NCBI GenBank assembly: GCA_900541015.1
Contig: UQIB01000008.1
Coordinates: 12,623-76,622 of the forward strand
Origin: an uncultured Collinsella sp.
Lineage (GTDB): Bacteria > Actinomycetota > Coriobacteriia > Coriobacteriales > Coriobacteriaceae
DNA length: 64,000 nt
Reading direction: 5' to 3'
Both the position numbers and the translations under genes were made by a program. The notes below the pieces were generated by a model. The model was given only the letters and a program-made list of their open reading frames with translations, was not told the origin of the DNA and did not search any database. Positions 9,831-19,062 of the stretch are shown piece by piece (within the stretch, counting starts at the first letter, position 1; every line of letters starts with the position of its first letter).

Positions 9831-10364
9831 TTATCCGTTGATAATCGAGGAAATCTCGCGCAAATCGTCGGCAAAGTAGATGCCGTGCTGGCGCCGCGGG
9901 CTCGATAGGCCCTTATCAATCATGTGCTCGAGCAGCGCCTTGAGGTCGTTGTAGTAACCGTCCAGGTTATACAGGATGCATGGAGCACTCAGGTGCCCCA
10001 ACGACACCGCGGACATGACCTCGGCAATCTCCTCGAGCGTGCCCGTCCCACCGGGAAAGGCGATGAACGCATCGCCGAGCTCAATCATCTTGGCCTTGCG
10101 CTCCGCCATATCGCTCGTCACGATGAGGTCATCGATACCGTCATGTTGAAACTCGGCCTCGATAAAAAAGCTCGGCTCAACACCCGTCACGTGTCCACCC
10201 GCCTCGAGTACGCTATCGGCGAGCGCACCCATCAGGCCCGATTTGGACCCACCATATACCAGCGCGTGCCCGTTGGCGCCAATCCAGTTGCCCAGCTCCT
10301 GCACCGCGGGCAGAAACGCCGGGTCATTGCCGGCACTGGCACCCAGATACACGGTGATATGCAT
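9831..10364 (-). CDS. LOG-family protein (TIGR00730)
   Basis: This 177-residue Rossmann-like protein carries the LOG signatures GGSKSGLMG near residue 41 and PGGTGTLEE near 103. Family members hydrolyse cytokinin riboside 5'-monophosphates or other nucleotide 5'-monophosphates to base and ribose 5-phosphate; in bacteria the natural substrate is often unclear. The length is standard. ATG at 10364 is preceded by AGGGGG. The gene lies 35 bases downstream of the K+ channel gene and may be read from the same promoter. Confidence 0.92.
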   Translation of the reverse strand: MHITVYLGASAGNDPAFLPAVQELGNWIGANGHALVYGGSKSGLMGALADSVLEAGGHVTGVEPSFFIEAEFQHDGIDDLIVTSDMAERKAKMIELGDAFIAFPGGTGTLEEIAEVMSAVSLGHLSAPCILYNLDGYYNDLKALLEHMIDKGLSSPRRQHGIYFADDLREISSIING

Positions 10365-10399
10365 ATTCAGTCCCCCTGTTGTGGCGCGCGACGTTCGTC

Positions 10400-10825
10400 T
10401 TAGCGCTGGCGTCGACGATACTCGCGCACGCGACGCGAAAGATCGGCAAGCTCGTCGCGATCGAGCTCTTCCAAATGCTCCAGATCATCCATAAAGCGTG
10501 CCATGGTGTCCTTTTGACGCATCTTGATAAGCGTATTGCAGTAGTTCACCGCCACGCCCGTGAGCATGGCGATGTAGAAGATGCTGATGACGCTCAGAAT
10601 GACGGTAATGGCGCGGGCAACCGGTGTCTCGGCCGGAATGTCACCAAAGCCGATGGTCGAGACCGTCTCAAAGCTAAACCACAGGCCATCGCCAAACGTG
10701 AGGGTCGTGGGCTCGGACAGCCAAACGGCCGTCGAGCACAGCAGATAGAAGATAAGAAACAGGCCCGTGATGCGCGCAAAGCCAGCCTGGCGCAACACGT
10801 CGGCAAGCGTCCTCAACTTGTTCAT
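10400..10825 (-). CDS. Two-helix potassium channel family protein
   Basis: This 141-residue protein has a first membrane helix (residues 19-36), a pore loop WFSFETVSTIGFGD around 48-61 with the K+ selectivity filter TIGFGD, and a second helix near 70-92. A charged helical tail follows, rich in Glu/Asp and ending in VREYRRRQR. It is an Ion_trans_2 (KcsA-like) channel without a regulatory RCK domain. The start is ATG 10825 with AAAGGGG upstream; the frame extending to 10903 has no ribosome-binding site. It is divergent from the hybrid kinase gene across a repeat-filled gap. Confidence 0.88.
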   Translation of the reverse strand: MNKLRTLADVLRQAGFARITGLFLIFYLLCSTAVWLSEPTTLTFGDGLWFSFETVSTIGFGDIPAETPVARAITVILSVISIFYIAMLTGVAVNYCNTLIKMRQKDTMARFMDDLEHLEELDRDELADLSRRVREYRRRQR

Positions 10826-10894
10826 CGCGACCCCTTTTCCCAGACGTCCAATCACGTTCGCTCGGTATTGTCCCACGCCTCCCCCGCAAACGAA

Positions 10895-11044
10895 ACTAGT
10901 CATTGGGGACGTTCTAACTAGTCATTGGGGACGTTCTAACTAGTCATTGGGGACGTTCTAACTAGTCATTGGGGACGTTCTTAAATGACTAGTCAAACAA
11001 GAACGTCCCCAATGACTAGTCGTTTAAGAACGTCCCCAATGACT
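10895..11044. repeat. 22-bp tandem repeats followed by inverted copies (TAGTCATTGGGGACGTTC family)
   Basis: Four direct copies of a 22-base unit (ACTAGTCATTGGGGACGTTC plus TA or TT) start at 10895, 10917, 10939 and 10961. Two inverted copies follow at 11001-11020 and 11028-11044 (GAACGTCCCCAATGACT), so the whole can fold into a long hairpin. The block occupies the 311-base gap between the divergent K+ channel and hybrid kinase genes. A related single inverted pair occurs at 22255-22310. Confidence 0.9.
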
Positions 11045-11136
11045 GCCGGGCGGGAGCGTTTAGCGGTGCAGCTGCCGACTGGGCAGGCTGAGCTGGTATC
11101 CTTATGCGGTAATGTCTCGATTCGTTAGGATTGCAT

Positions 11137-13941
11137 GTGAGAGCTGCCACTGTCCTTCGTTCAGTTATATATCGCGCCCTGGCCGTTGTGCTTGCCGCGC
11201 TTGTCGTGCTGAGTTCTATCGCGCCTGTCCAGGCTTTTGCCGATGACTCTAGTCAGCCAGTCAAGACGGTCCGCGTTGGTTGGCTCGTCAACAGCGAAGG
11301 CTTCCAGAACGGCACCCCCGGGGAGCGTCTTTCGGGATGGGGCTACGAGTACCTCCAGACCCTGTCGTACTACACGCCCGGCTGGCGGTACGAATACGTC
11401 TCCGGCACCTTCACCGAGCTTATGGACATGCTCGAGGCAGGCGAGATCGACCTCATGCCCAACATCTCCTACTCCGAGGAACGCGCCCAAAAGCTGCTCT
11501 TTTCCTCGAACCCCGAGGGCACCGAGCGCTACTACATCTACGCCAAGCCCGATCGCGACGATCTGGCCAAGGGCGACCCCCAAGCGCTCCAAGGCCTTAC
11601 CATCGGCTACAACCCCGACGTTATGCAAACCTTCGTTGGCCAGCAGTGGCTCGCCAACGAAGGCATTACCTGCACCTATAAAGAAATCGACACTGGCGGC
11701 GCCCTCTTTGGCGCGCTCACAAACGGCGAGGTCGACGCCATCATCATGAACGACACGCTCTCGTCGCCCGATGCGTCACCCATGTTCTACGTTGGTTCGA
11801 GCGACTACTACTTTGCCGTCCCCAAAAGCCGCCCCGACCTAAGGGACGACATCAATGCCGCCATGTCGGCAATCGCCCGCGTCAACCCACGCTATATCGA
11901 CGAAGTCAAATCTAACTACTCGGCCCAAAACAGCGGTTCATCATCGCTCAACGGCCCCGAACGTTCCTGGCTCGAAGCAAATGACAACACCATCACGCTC
12001 GGCTACATTACGGGCAAACTCCCCTACTGCAACGAAGACGAAGACGGCAAAATGGAAGGTTCGCTCGCATCGCTTGCGACGACGTTGCACGATAAATTTG
12101 GCATTACGGTCAAAACCGTCGCCTTTGATAACTACAAGATGATGTCAAAGGCCCTGTCAAAGGGAAGCATCGACGTTGCGCTGCCGGTATACCGAGATTA
12201 CTGGTTTGCCGAGCAATCAGGCGTTGTGCAGTCGATATCGTTGGGGACCACAACCCTCACCGCCATCCACACCGGAAGCAACCTGAACAAAGACCTTCAG
12301 AACATCGCCTGTACCAAATCATCGTTTATCAACCGAAATGTACTCGAAAGTCTGTTCCCCACAGCGACCGTGACCGAATGCCAATCCGACGATGAAGCGT
12401 TCGACGCCCTCAGGAAGGGAACGGTGCACTGCATCCTCGCCCCCAGTTCACGCGTAAAAACCATCGGTGACCGTTATGATCTCGAGGACTGCGAGACGGC
12501 CGAGCTCCCTGACACCTGTGAGCTCTCGTGCTGGATTTCGCGCGGAAAACCCGAGCTGTTGGGAATCATCAACAAGGGCATCATCAATGCCGGAGAATCG
12601 CTCTCCGCAAGCAATTACTCCTCCACGTCGTACACGGCCCAGGAATCCAACACGCTTCAATTCCTTTATCGCAACCGTGCCGCCGTTGCAGCTGCCCTCA
12701 TCGGTATGTTGTCGGTCGGCATCGTCCTGCTCATCTGGGCACTCGTGCGCGCTCGAACCGAGCGCAAAAAAGCCGATGCCGCCAACGCCGCCAAGACGGC
12801 ATTCCTCACGCGCATGAGCCACGATATCCGTACGCCGCTCAACGGTATCCTGGGCCTTATCGAGATCGAGGAATTGAAGGAAGGCGATATCCAGGTCGCC
12901 CGCGAGAGCCGTGCCAAGGCGCGCGTTGCCGCCAATCACCTGCTCTCGCTAATCAACGACATCCTCGAGATGGGCAAGATCGAAGACCGCAAGCTAACAC
13001 TGGAACATGTGCCTTTTAACCTCAAAGAGCTCTGTGACGATACGCTGGTGCTGTGCAAGCTCCGCGCGTCCAGTAACGGCATCACAATGCAGGACAATAG
13101 TCTGCCGTACGCCACGGGGCCATACATGGTCGGCAGTCCCACCCATATCCGACAGATCATGATCAACCTGTTAGACAACAGCATTAAGTACAACAAGCAC
13201 GGCGGCTCCGTCACCTTTAGCTCAAAGACCAAGCCACTCGATAACGGGCGCGCGCTCTTTTGCTTTAGCGTTTCGGACACCGGCATTGGTATGACTCCCA
13301 AGTTTTTAAAGCATATCTATGAGCCGTTTGCCCAAGAAGGTGACGATGCGCGCAGCAAGTTCCAAGGAACCGGCATGGGCATGCCAATCGTCAAGTCGCT
13401 TATTGAACTGATGGGCGGCACGATTGAGATTTCGAGTGAGGTTGGCGTGGGAAGTACGTTCAACGTCCAGATTCCGCTCGATATCGACAAAGACCCTCAG
13501 GCAAGAGAACGCGCGGACGAGCAAGCAGACAGCTGCTCGCTTGCCGGCATGAACGTTCTTTTGGCAGAAGATAACGAGCTCAATGCCGAGATTGCCCAGG
13601 CGCTGCTCGAAAGCGAAGGCATTGTCGTAACTCGCGCCGCCGATGGCAACGAAGCGGTCGACCTATACGTTGGCCGTCCCGCCGGCAGCTTCGATGCGAT
13701 CCTGATGGACATTATGATGCCGGGAATGGATGGCTACGAGGCGACCCGCGCGATTCGTCTGAGCGAGAAGGTCGATGCAGCCGATATCCCCATCATCGCG
13801 CTCACCGCCAATGCCTTTGCCGAGGACGCCAAGGCGGCACACGACGCCGGTATGAACGCCCATCTGTCCAAACCGCTCGACTTTAACAAGCTCAAAAACA
13901 TACTCGCCCGCATCAAGAAAAACGGATCCGTTTCGCTATAG
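11137..13941 (+). CDS. Hybrid sensor histidine kinase with two extracellular SBP domains
   Basis: This protein of about 934 residues has the order: signal peptide or membrane helix (1-34, ending near VQAFADD), SBP_bac_3-like domain 1 (about 42-260), SBP_bac_3-like domain 2 (about 275-495), a membrane helix (about 513-535), HisKA with SHDIRTPLNG near 560, HATPase with DNSIKYN and FQGTGMGMPI, and a receiver domain with ILMDIMMPGMDGYEA near 850. The layout is BvgS-like: periplasmic-type binding domains sense a small ligand, perhaps an amino acid, and drive a phosphorelay. No HPt or DNA-binding output domain follows the receiver. GTG 11137 was chosen because TTAGGA lies six bases upstream; TTG 11131 is an alternative. 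Confidence 0.93.
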   Translation: MRAATVLRSVIYRALAVVLAALVVLSSIAPVQAFADDSSQPVKTVRVGWLVNSEGFQNGTPGERLSGWGYEYLQTLSYYTPGWRYEYVSGTFTELMDMLEAGEIDLMPNISYSEERAQKLLFSSNPEGTERYYIYAKPDRDDLAKGDPQALQGLTIGYNPDVMQTFVGQQWLANEGITCTYKEIDTGGALFGALTNGEVDAIIMNDTLSSPDASPMFYVGSSDYYFAVPKSRPDLRDDINAAMSAIARVNPRYIDEVKSNYSAQNSGSSSLNGPERSWLEANDNTITLGYITGKLPYCNEDEDGKMEGSLASLATTLHDKFGITVKTVAFDNYKMMSKALSKGSIDVALPVYRDYWFAEQSGVVQSISLGTTTLTAIHTGSNLNKDLQNIACTKSSFINRNVLESLFPTATVTECQSDDEAFDALRKGTVHCILAPSSRVKTIGDRYDLEDCETAELPDTCELSCWISRGKPELLGIINKGIINAGESLSASNYSSTSYTAQESNTLQFLYRNRAAVAAALIGMLSVGIVLLIWALVRARTERKKADAANAAKTAFLTRMSHDIRTPLNGILGLIEIEELKEGDIQVARESRAKARVAANHLLSLINDILEMGKIEDRKLTLEHVPFNLKELCDDTLVLCKLRASSNGITMQDNSLPYATGPYMVGSPTHIRQIMINLLDNSIKYNKHGGSVTFSSKTKPLDNGRALFCFSVSDTGIGMTPKFLKHIYEPFAQEGDDARSKFQGTGMGMPIVKSLIELMGGTIEISSEVGVGSTFNVQIPLDIDKDPQARERADEQADSCSLAGMNVLLAEDNELNAEIAQALLESEGIVVTRAADGNEAVDLYVGRPAGSFDAILMDIMMPGMDGYEATRAIRLSEKVDAADIPIIALTANAFAEDAKAAHDAGMNAHLSKPLDFNKLKNILARIKKNGSVSL

Positions 13942-13982
13942 TTTGTGCTCAACAACCATGCCCAGTAGAAAGGAAACCAACG

Positions 13983-14462
13983 ATGTTTAGGCCCTTACGT
14001 CGAAAGAAACGCGCCATCACTGACGAGGAAGCGCGCGAACTGCTCACCACCTGCAAGCGCGGCGTCTTTGCCGTCAACGGCGACGATGGCTACCCGTACG
14101 CCATTCCCGTCAACTACTTCTTCGACGCCGAGCACGACAAGATTTATTTCCATGGCGCCAAGGCCGGCCACAAGGTCGATTCACTCAAGCGCGATGACAA
14201 GGTCTGCTTTACCGTTTACGGCAACGCGTGGTACAAGGACGGTGACTGGGCTCCCTACGTTATGAGTACCGTGGTCTTTGGCCGCTGTCGCCTGGCGAAT
14301 GACACCCCCGCGTTTATCGAGGACAAAGTCCGCCAGCTCGCCCTTAAGTACTACCCTTCTGTCGAGGAGGTCGAAGAGGAAATCGCCAAGGACATTAAGG
14401 GCGTCCAGCTCTACGAGATTACGATTGAGCATCTCTGCGGCAAGCAGATTCAAGAAAAGTAA
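13983..14462 (+). CDS. Pyridoxamine 5'-phosphate oxidase-family (NimA-like) flavoprotein
   Basis: This 159-residue protein has a split-barrel FMN-binding fold. Typical pieces are ITDEEARELLTTCKRGVFAV near residue 12, YPYAIPVNYFFD near 38, IYFHGAKAGHKVD near 56 and CFTVYG near 74. The family includes NimA-type 5-nitroimidazole reductases and other FMN or F420 proteins, so a role in redox or nitro-compound handling is possible but unproven. It starts at ATG 13983 after AGAAAGGAAACC, 41 bases downstream of the hybrid kinase gene, and may be co-transcribed with it. A strong bidirectional hairpin follows. Confidence 0.87.
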   Translation: MFRPLRRKKRAITDEEARELLTTCKRGVFAVNGDDGYPYAIPVNYFFDAEHDKIYFHGAKAGHKVDSLKRDDKVCFTVYGNAWYKDGDWAPYVMSTVVFGRCRLANDTPAFIEDKVRQLALKYYPSVEEVEEEIAKDIKGVQLYEITIEHLCGKQIQEK

Positions 14463-14490
14463 GCCTCAAAAGCAAAACTCACAAATAACA

Positions 14491-14530
14491 ATATGGCCCG
14501 GTTCCAACCCACCTTGGAACCGGGCCATAT
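14491..14530. terminator. Bidirectional terminator hairpin
   Basis: ATATGGCCCGGTTCCAA (14491-14507) and TTGGAACCGGGCCATAT (14514-14530) form a perfect 17-bp stem with a six-base loop. It lies between convergent genes ending at 14462 (+) and 14533 (-), so it could stop transcription from both sides. Confidence 0.85.
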
Positions 14531-14532
14531 GC

Positions 14533-16725
14533 TTATGAAGCGTCGGCAGCTATGTGCGCAAGCGCCTCAACGAGCTCCTGCGAGCTCACGGGTTTACTCA
14601 GGTGCGCGTCCATGCCCGCCTCGCGCGAAAGTCTGCGGTCGTCGGCAAAGGCGTTGGCACTCACGGCGATAATCGGCGTGGTCGCGGCATCCTCGCGATC
14701 GAGTGCTCGAATTAGACGCGTGGCCTCAAGGCCATCGATACCGGGCATCATGATGTCCATCAACACCACATCGTACTCGTGCGGTGCGCTCGCGGCAAAC
14801 GCCTCAACGGCAGACTCGCCATCCTTAGCATGCGTCACGACGGCACCGGCACGGCTGAGCGTAAACTGCGCGATCTCGGCATTCAGATCGTTATCCTCTA
14901 CGAGCAAAACGCGCAAGCCCTGGAGCGCATCGCCATCGCCCGCATCCACGCGCACTGCCTGAGGAATCTCGGAACGCTTGCATTTCTCGAACGGCAGGCG
15001 GATGGTAAACGTCGTCCCCTGCCCCAAGACGCTCGTAAAGCTCATGGTTCCGCCCATAAGCTCGACCAGCTGTTTTGCGATAGGCGCGCCCAGGCCAGTT
15101 CCCGACGAAGCACCTTCCACCCGCTGCTCCTCGCGGCAAAACGGCTCGTAGAGGTGCTGTTGGAACTCCTCGCTCATGCCAATACCGTTGTCGGCGATCG
15201 TGTATTCATAGACAGGGACGCCATCCACTGGCTCCACCTCGCGGCACACCAGGCGGACATAGCCGCCCTGGCGGTTGTACTTGACGGCATTGCCGGCAAT
15301 ATTGAGCAACAAGCGCTTGAGGTGCGTCACGCTCACCCGTGCATAGGGATGATCAAGCGTCTGCTGGTCGCAGATAATTGTCACCAGACGCTCCTCGGCC
15401 TGGCGCTCCAGAATATCGCGCACTTCACAGTTGAGTGCCCCCAAATTTGTGGGTACGAGGTTCAGGTCGACCTGCCCGCTCTCCAGGCGACTCATATCGA
15501 GTGCCTCGTTGGCGAGGTCGAGCAGCAGTCCCGATGCCGTCCAGATCTTTGAGCGGCACTCAGTCTGCTTTTGTAGATCGTCCGCATTGGCATCGCCGAC
15601 CTCGACCATACCGCGAATGCCGTTGATGGGCGTGCGCAGATCGTGGCTCATGCGGCGCAGAAACTCCGTCTTTGCCGAGTTGGCGGACGAGGCCTCACGC
15701 GCCGCCTTTGCCAGCTTGTCGCCATAGTCGCGCTCCTGCTGCAGCAAGTCCGTCAAACGTCGACGATCAGCGCGGCGACGCACCATCACAACAACGGCTA
15801 TAACACCGCTGTAGAGCACCAGCACGCCGGCAGCAACAGCCGCGACGACCTCAAAGTAGCGCCGCGCCGAGGCATAGGTGTACACGTAGAACCCGCGCGC
15901 TTTTCCAAATGTGCCCAAATACCACTCGCCGCTGGCGTTGACCAGTCGGACTTTGCCGGGCAGGCATCGATCCTTAATACCGTCGACAATAAAGACATCC
16001 GTTGCAGGCAGATTGAATACGCCCAATATGGTGGGTTCAACGGCATTGGTCGCAACGACCTTGCCATCGCTTTCGATCACGATATTGCCACTGTCGATGG
16101 TCTCATAACCACCGAGCAGGCTCTGCAGTTTGAGCGTATTGCTCGCGACCGCCTTGGCGCTCTGGTGCCTCACCGCGACAACGATGCCCTCGCCATCTTG
16201 CCGGGTCACGCAACCAATGTCTGCAACCGAATCATCCGAAAGCGTAATGCGGGCGGTATAGGACTTAAGCGGATGGGCTGCCACCTCCAGCACGGGTGCT
16301 TCCTTGAGATACGTAGCGAGCGACTCGTAGCCCACGCCATCCGTCGAGGACTCGGACACCAAATTGCCCGATGCGTCCGTCACGATCAGTGCACTCACGT
16401 TGAACTGGTCGGTATATTGCTCCAGCATGGCGTTATCCACCGAACCGTCGCGCTCCATATCGCGCGCTGTCTCTCCGGCGATCTCCATAACGCGAATCAG
16501 GTTTTTGGTCGTATAGGCGCTGTTGAATGCATCGTAGGAAAGGCTCTGCGTCGCCACGTAATCGACAACGTCGGCAAAACGCTGCTCGGCTTGGGCCGTC
16601 GTGTAACCGTAGCTCATCATGCCGGCAGCAACCGAGAGCGCTATCCCCAGCAGAGCGACAAGGAGCCATGCCCCTGCCGAACGATTGCCCCGCTCCTGAG
16701 CGGCGTGGTCGGGTGCATCGATCAT
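14533..16725 (-). CDS. Hybrid sensor histidine kinase with receiver domain
   Basis: This 730-residue protein has an N-terminal membrane helix (19-41), an extracytoplasmic sensor region of about 230 residues, a second helix (about 285-310), HisKA SHDLRTPINGIRGM near 362, HATPase with NAVKYN and SSGTGLGAPI, and a receiver (LRVLLVEDNDLNAEI near 603, VLMDIMMPGIDG near 655). The receiver and kinase closely resemble those of the 934-residue kinase at 11137, so the two are paralogues. There is no HPt or output domain. Its ATG overlaps the stop codon of the upstream SBP lipoprotein gene (ATGA), arguing that the lipoprotein is its co-sensor. Confidence 0.92.
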   Translation of the reverse strand: MIDAPDHAAQERGNRSAGAWLLVALLGIALSVAAGMMSYGYTTAQAEQRFADVVDYVATQSLSYDAFNSAYTTKNLIRVMEIAGETARDMERDGSVDNAMLEQYTDQFNVSALIVTDASGNLVSESSTDGVGYESLATYLKEAPVLEVAAHPLKSYTARITLSDDSVADIGCVTRQDGEGIVVAVRHQSAKAVASNTLKLQSLLGGYETIDSGNIVIESDGKVVATNAVEPTILGVFNLPATDVFIVDGIKDRCLPGKVRLVNASGEWYLGTFGKARGFYVYTYASARRYFEVVAAVAAGVLVLYSGVIAVVVMVRRRADRRRLTDLLQQERDYGDKLAKAAREASSANSAKTEFLRRMSHDLRTPINGIRGMVEVGDANADDLQKQTECRSKIWTASGLLLDLANEALDMSRLESGQVDLNLVPTNLGALNCEVRDILERQAEERLVTIICDQQTLDHPYARVSVTHLKRLLLNIAGNAVKYNRQGGYVRLVCREVEPVDGVPVYEYTIADNGIGMSEEFQQHLYEPFCREEQRVEGASSGTGLGAPIAKQLVELMGGTMSFTSVLGQGTTFTIRLPFEKCKRSEIPQAVRVDAGDGDALQGLRVLLVEDNDLNAEIAQFTLSRAGAVVTHAKDGESAVEAFAASAPHEYDVVLMDIMMPGIDGLEATRLIRALDREDAATTPIIAVSANAFADDRRLSREAGMDAHLSKPVSSQELVEALAHIAADAS

Positions 16726-17591
16726 GACAGGCCCTCCATATTCAAAAATGGCGAAGGGTCATCAAAGTACTTTGACACCAGACGTTCCATGGTGCCATCG
16801 GCAAGCATTTCTTGGTAGGCATGAGTAAGCTTGACGTCGATGCCACGCGTATCGTTGATATCGAAAGCGGTACCCAAACCAACTTCTAGCAGCGGCTCAT
16901 CCAAAATGCGATACATCACACCATAATCTTTTTCGTAGGTGAGCAGCGAGGACTCATGCGCGGCGATGGCGTCGACCAGGCCCTCGACAAGTGCCGGGTT
17001 CAGGTATGAGCGATCCGAAAAGCAGTAGAGCTCTTTAATCTGCGGAACGTTTTCATTTGTATGATTGAGCAAAATGTCCTCGGGCTTGGTGGTGGACTGA
17101 ACGGCCACGACCTTGTCCTCAAGATCGGCAAGCGTGTAGATATCGCTCTGGGGATCGACCGCGACCACCTGGCGGCTCGCAAGGTACGGGCCGGCCCAAC
17201 GATACTCGTTTTCGCGACCCGTCATGCTAAAGCTGCCCATGACGCAATCGAGTTCGCCGCTCGCCAACAGCTCGTTCTTCTTTTCCCAATCGATCAGCTG
17301 GTACTTTGGTTTGTAACCAATGCGGGCCAAAGCCTCGGTCAATATCTCAACATCCAGGCCAACGATATCGCCGTACTCGTCGGTATACACAAACGGTGGA
17401 TAGAGGTCGCTGCCGACGTTGAGCGTCTTGAGGTCGTCGTCTTTGACCTGCGAGGCGTCCAGACCTTTTGATGCAGACGTCGAGGCTTCGCCATTACGCC
17501 CAGAACAGCCAGCTATCGCTACGACAAAGGCACTCGCCACCGCAAGCGCAACAAACAACGATATGGCAACCGAGCGACGGGGTCTTTTCAT
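16722..17591 (-). CDS. Substrate-binding lipoprotein (SBP_bac_3), probable co-sensor
   Basis: This 289-residue lipoprotein has a signal peptide ending in a lipobox VAIAGC (Cys near residue 29), a Ser-rich linker, then one SBP_bac_3 domain. That domain starts LNVGSDLYPPFVYTDEYGD and has VGLDVEILTEALARIGY. Such proteins bind polar amino acids or related ligands outside the membrane. No ABC permease or ATPase is nearby; the stop codon overlaps the start of the hybrid kinase gene, so a sensory rather than transport role is inferred. ATG 17591 was chosen since it starts a classical signal peptide. Confidence 0.88.
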   Translation of the reverse strand: MKRPRRSVAISLFVALAVASAFVVAIAGCSGRNGEASTSASKGLDASQVKDDDLKTLNVGSDLYPPFVYTDEYGDIVGLDVEILTEALARIGYKPKYQLIDWEKKNELLASGELDCVMGSFSMTGRENEYRWAGPYLASRQVVAVDPQSDIYTLADLEDKVVAVQSTTKPEDILLNHTNENVPQIKELYCFSDRSYLNPALVEGLVDAIAAHESSLLTYEKDYGVMYRILDEPLLEVGLGTAFDINDTRGIDVKLTHAYQEMLADGTMERLVSKYFDDPSPFLNMEGLS

Positions 17592-17684
17592 CGAGCTCCA
17601 GACGATCCTGTTTACAGACTGAAATGGTAAGAAATAATAGCAAACAAAACCACACAAGTGCCCAATGGTTACAGACGTTTTACC

Positions 17685-17725
17685 ATGCGGGGCCTTCCAG
17701 CCGACTTGGCAGAAGGCCCCACATG
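17685..17725. terminator. Hairpin after the aminotransferase gene
   Basis: ATGCGGGGCCTTC and GAAGGCCCCACAT form a long GC-rich stem downstream of the minus-strand aminotransferase gene and upstream of the SBP gene. No good T-tract follows on the minus strand, so termination efficiency is uncertain. Confidence 0.5.
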
Positions 17726-17735
17726 CAGTGCTCAC

Positions 17736-18950
17736 TTACCGTGCATTAAAAACGTAGCGGTCCAGGCGGTCGCACGCTTCCTTTACGCGCGAAAGCGGCA
17801 GCGCCAGATTCACGCGAATGTGGCAGGGCCCGTGGAACGGACGGCCGTCCTGATACCCCACGCCCACGCGCGCCCCCTCGTCAAGCAGCCACTGAATATC
17901 GCGGCCATGCTCGCGGCACCACTCGATGCAGTCCAGAAACACCATGTACGTGCCCTGCGGACGCGAATAAGACACGCCCTCAAAATGCTCGTCCACGTAA
18001 TTGCAGAAGTACTCGATATTGCCGGCAAGCACCTGGTTGAGCTCGTCCACCCACTCGTAGCCCTGCGGCTGGTAGGCACCGATAAGCGCATGCATGGAGA
18101 GGACGTTCATCTCGTTGTAGTGGGTCTTGTTGGACACGACGCACACGCGGTCGCGCAGCGTCTCGTTATAGATGATGTGATAGCTGCCGACCAGACCCGC
18201 CAGGTTGAACGTCTTGCTGGGCGCGTAGAGGGCAACCGTGCGCATGCGGGCATCCTCGCTCACCGACTGCGTCGGGATGTGCTTGTGCCCCGGCAGGATG
18301 ATATCGGACCAAATCTCGTCCGAGATCACTACGCAATCGTGCTGGCGATAGATGTCCATGGCGCGCTCGATCTCGTCGCGTTCCCATACGCGGCCGCAGG
18401 GATTGTGCGGCGAGCAGAACACCGCGGCATGGATGTGGTTTTGGGCGAGCTTGTGCTCCATGTCCTCAAAGTCCATACGCCACACGCCCTGGTCGTCGAG
18501 CTTAAGCGGGCTGTGGACAATGTGATAGCCCGCGGCCTCAATGGACTTGGTAAAGCCGATGTAGGTAGGGCTGTGGACCAGCACCGCATCGCCCGGCTGG
18601 ACATACGCGCGCAGCGTCGACACGACGCCGCCCAGCACGCCGTTTTCGTAGCCGATATGTTCAGGGCTCAAACCTTCGACGCCATTGCGGCGGTTCTGCC
18701 ATTCGATGATGCGATCGAAGTACTCAGCGCGCGGGTTAAAGTAGCCAAACATGGGGTGCTGGGCACGCTGAATGATGTGTTCCTGGACCGTGGGCACCGT
18801 GGCAAAATTCATGTCGGCCACCCACATGGGGATGCGGTCGAAGCCCTCGTCGGGTGCATTCGGAGCCATACCGGGGATCTCACCCCAAGAGTCAACGGCG
18901 ATGGAGTCCATGCCGTGGCGGTCGATGATTGAAGTGAAGTCGTATTTCAT
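17736..18950 (-). CDS. PatB/MalY-type PLP-dependent C-S lyase or aminotransferase
   Basis: This 404-residue fold-type I PLP enzyme shows the PatB/MalY pattern: start MKYDFTSIIDRHGMDSIAVD, PMWVADMNFATVPTV near 41, SPHNPCGRVW near 167, VISDEIWSDI near 195 and the PLP lysine in APSKTFNLAGL near 233. Family members cleave cystathionine or cysteine conjugates (beta-lyase) and may act on methionine biosynthesis or produce sulfide; the exact substrate is unknown. ATG 18950 has GGAGT five bases upstream; the longer open frame to 19088 has none. Confidence 0.92.
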   Translation of the reverse strand: MKYDFTSIIDRHGMDSIAVDSWGEIPGMAPNAPDEGFDRIPMWVADMNFATVPTVQEHIIQRAQHPMFGYFNPRAEYFDRIIEWQNRRNGVEGLSPEHIGYENGVLGGVVSTLRAYVQPGDAVLVHSPTYIGFTKSIEAAGYHIVHSPLKLDDQGVWRMDFEDMEHKLAQNHIHAAVFCSPHNPCGRVWERDEIERAMDIYRQHDCVVISDEIWSDIILPGHKHIPTQSVSEDARMRTVALYAPSKTFNLAGLVGSYHIIYNETLRDRVCVVSNKTHYNEMNVLSMHALIGAYQPQGYEWVDELNQVLAGNIEYFCNYVDEHFEGVSYSRPQGTYMVFLDCIEWCREHGRDIQWLLDEGARVGVGYQDGRPFHGPCHIRVNLALPLSRVKEACDRLDRYVFNAR

Positions 18951-19062
18951 GCTGGACTCCCGTGCAAAGTTGATTGTTTTGGTAGGCGTTATTGTCCACC
19001 AGCGTGGGCGGTTTTGGCGCGGGGTTTGGCGCTTAATTTGACGGGTACGGACGAATGGCTGG

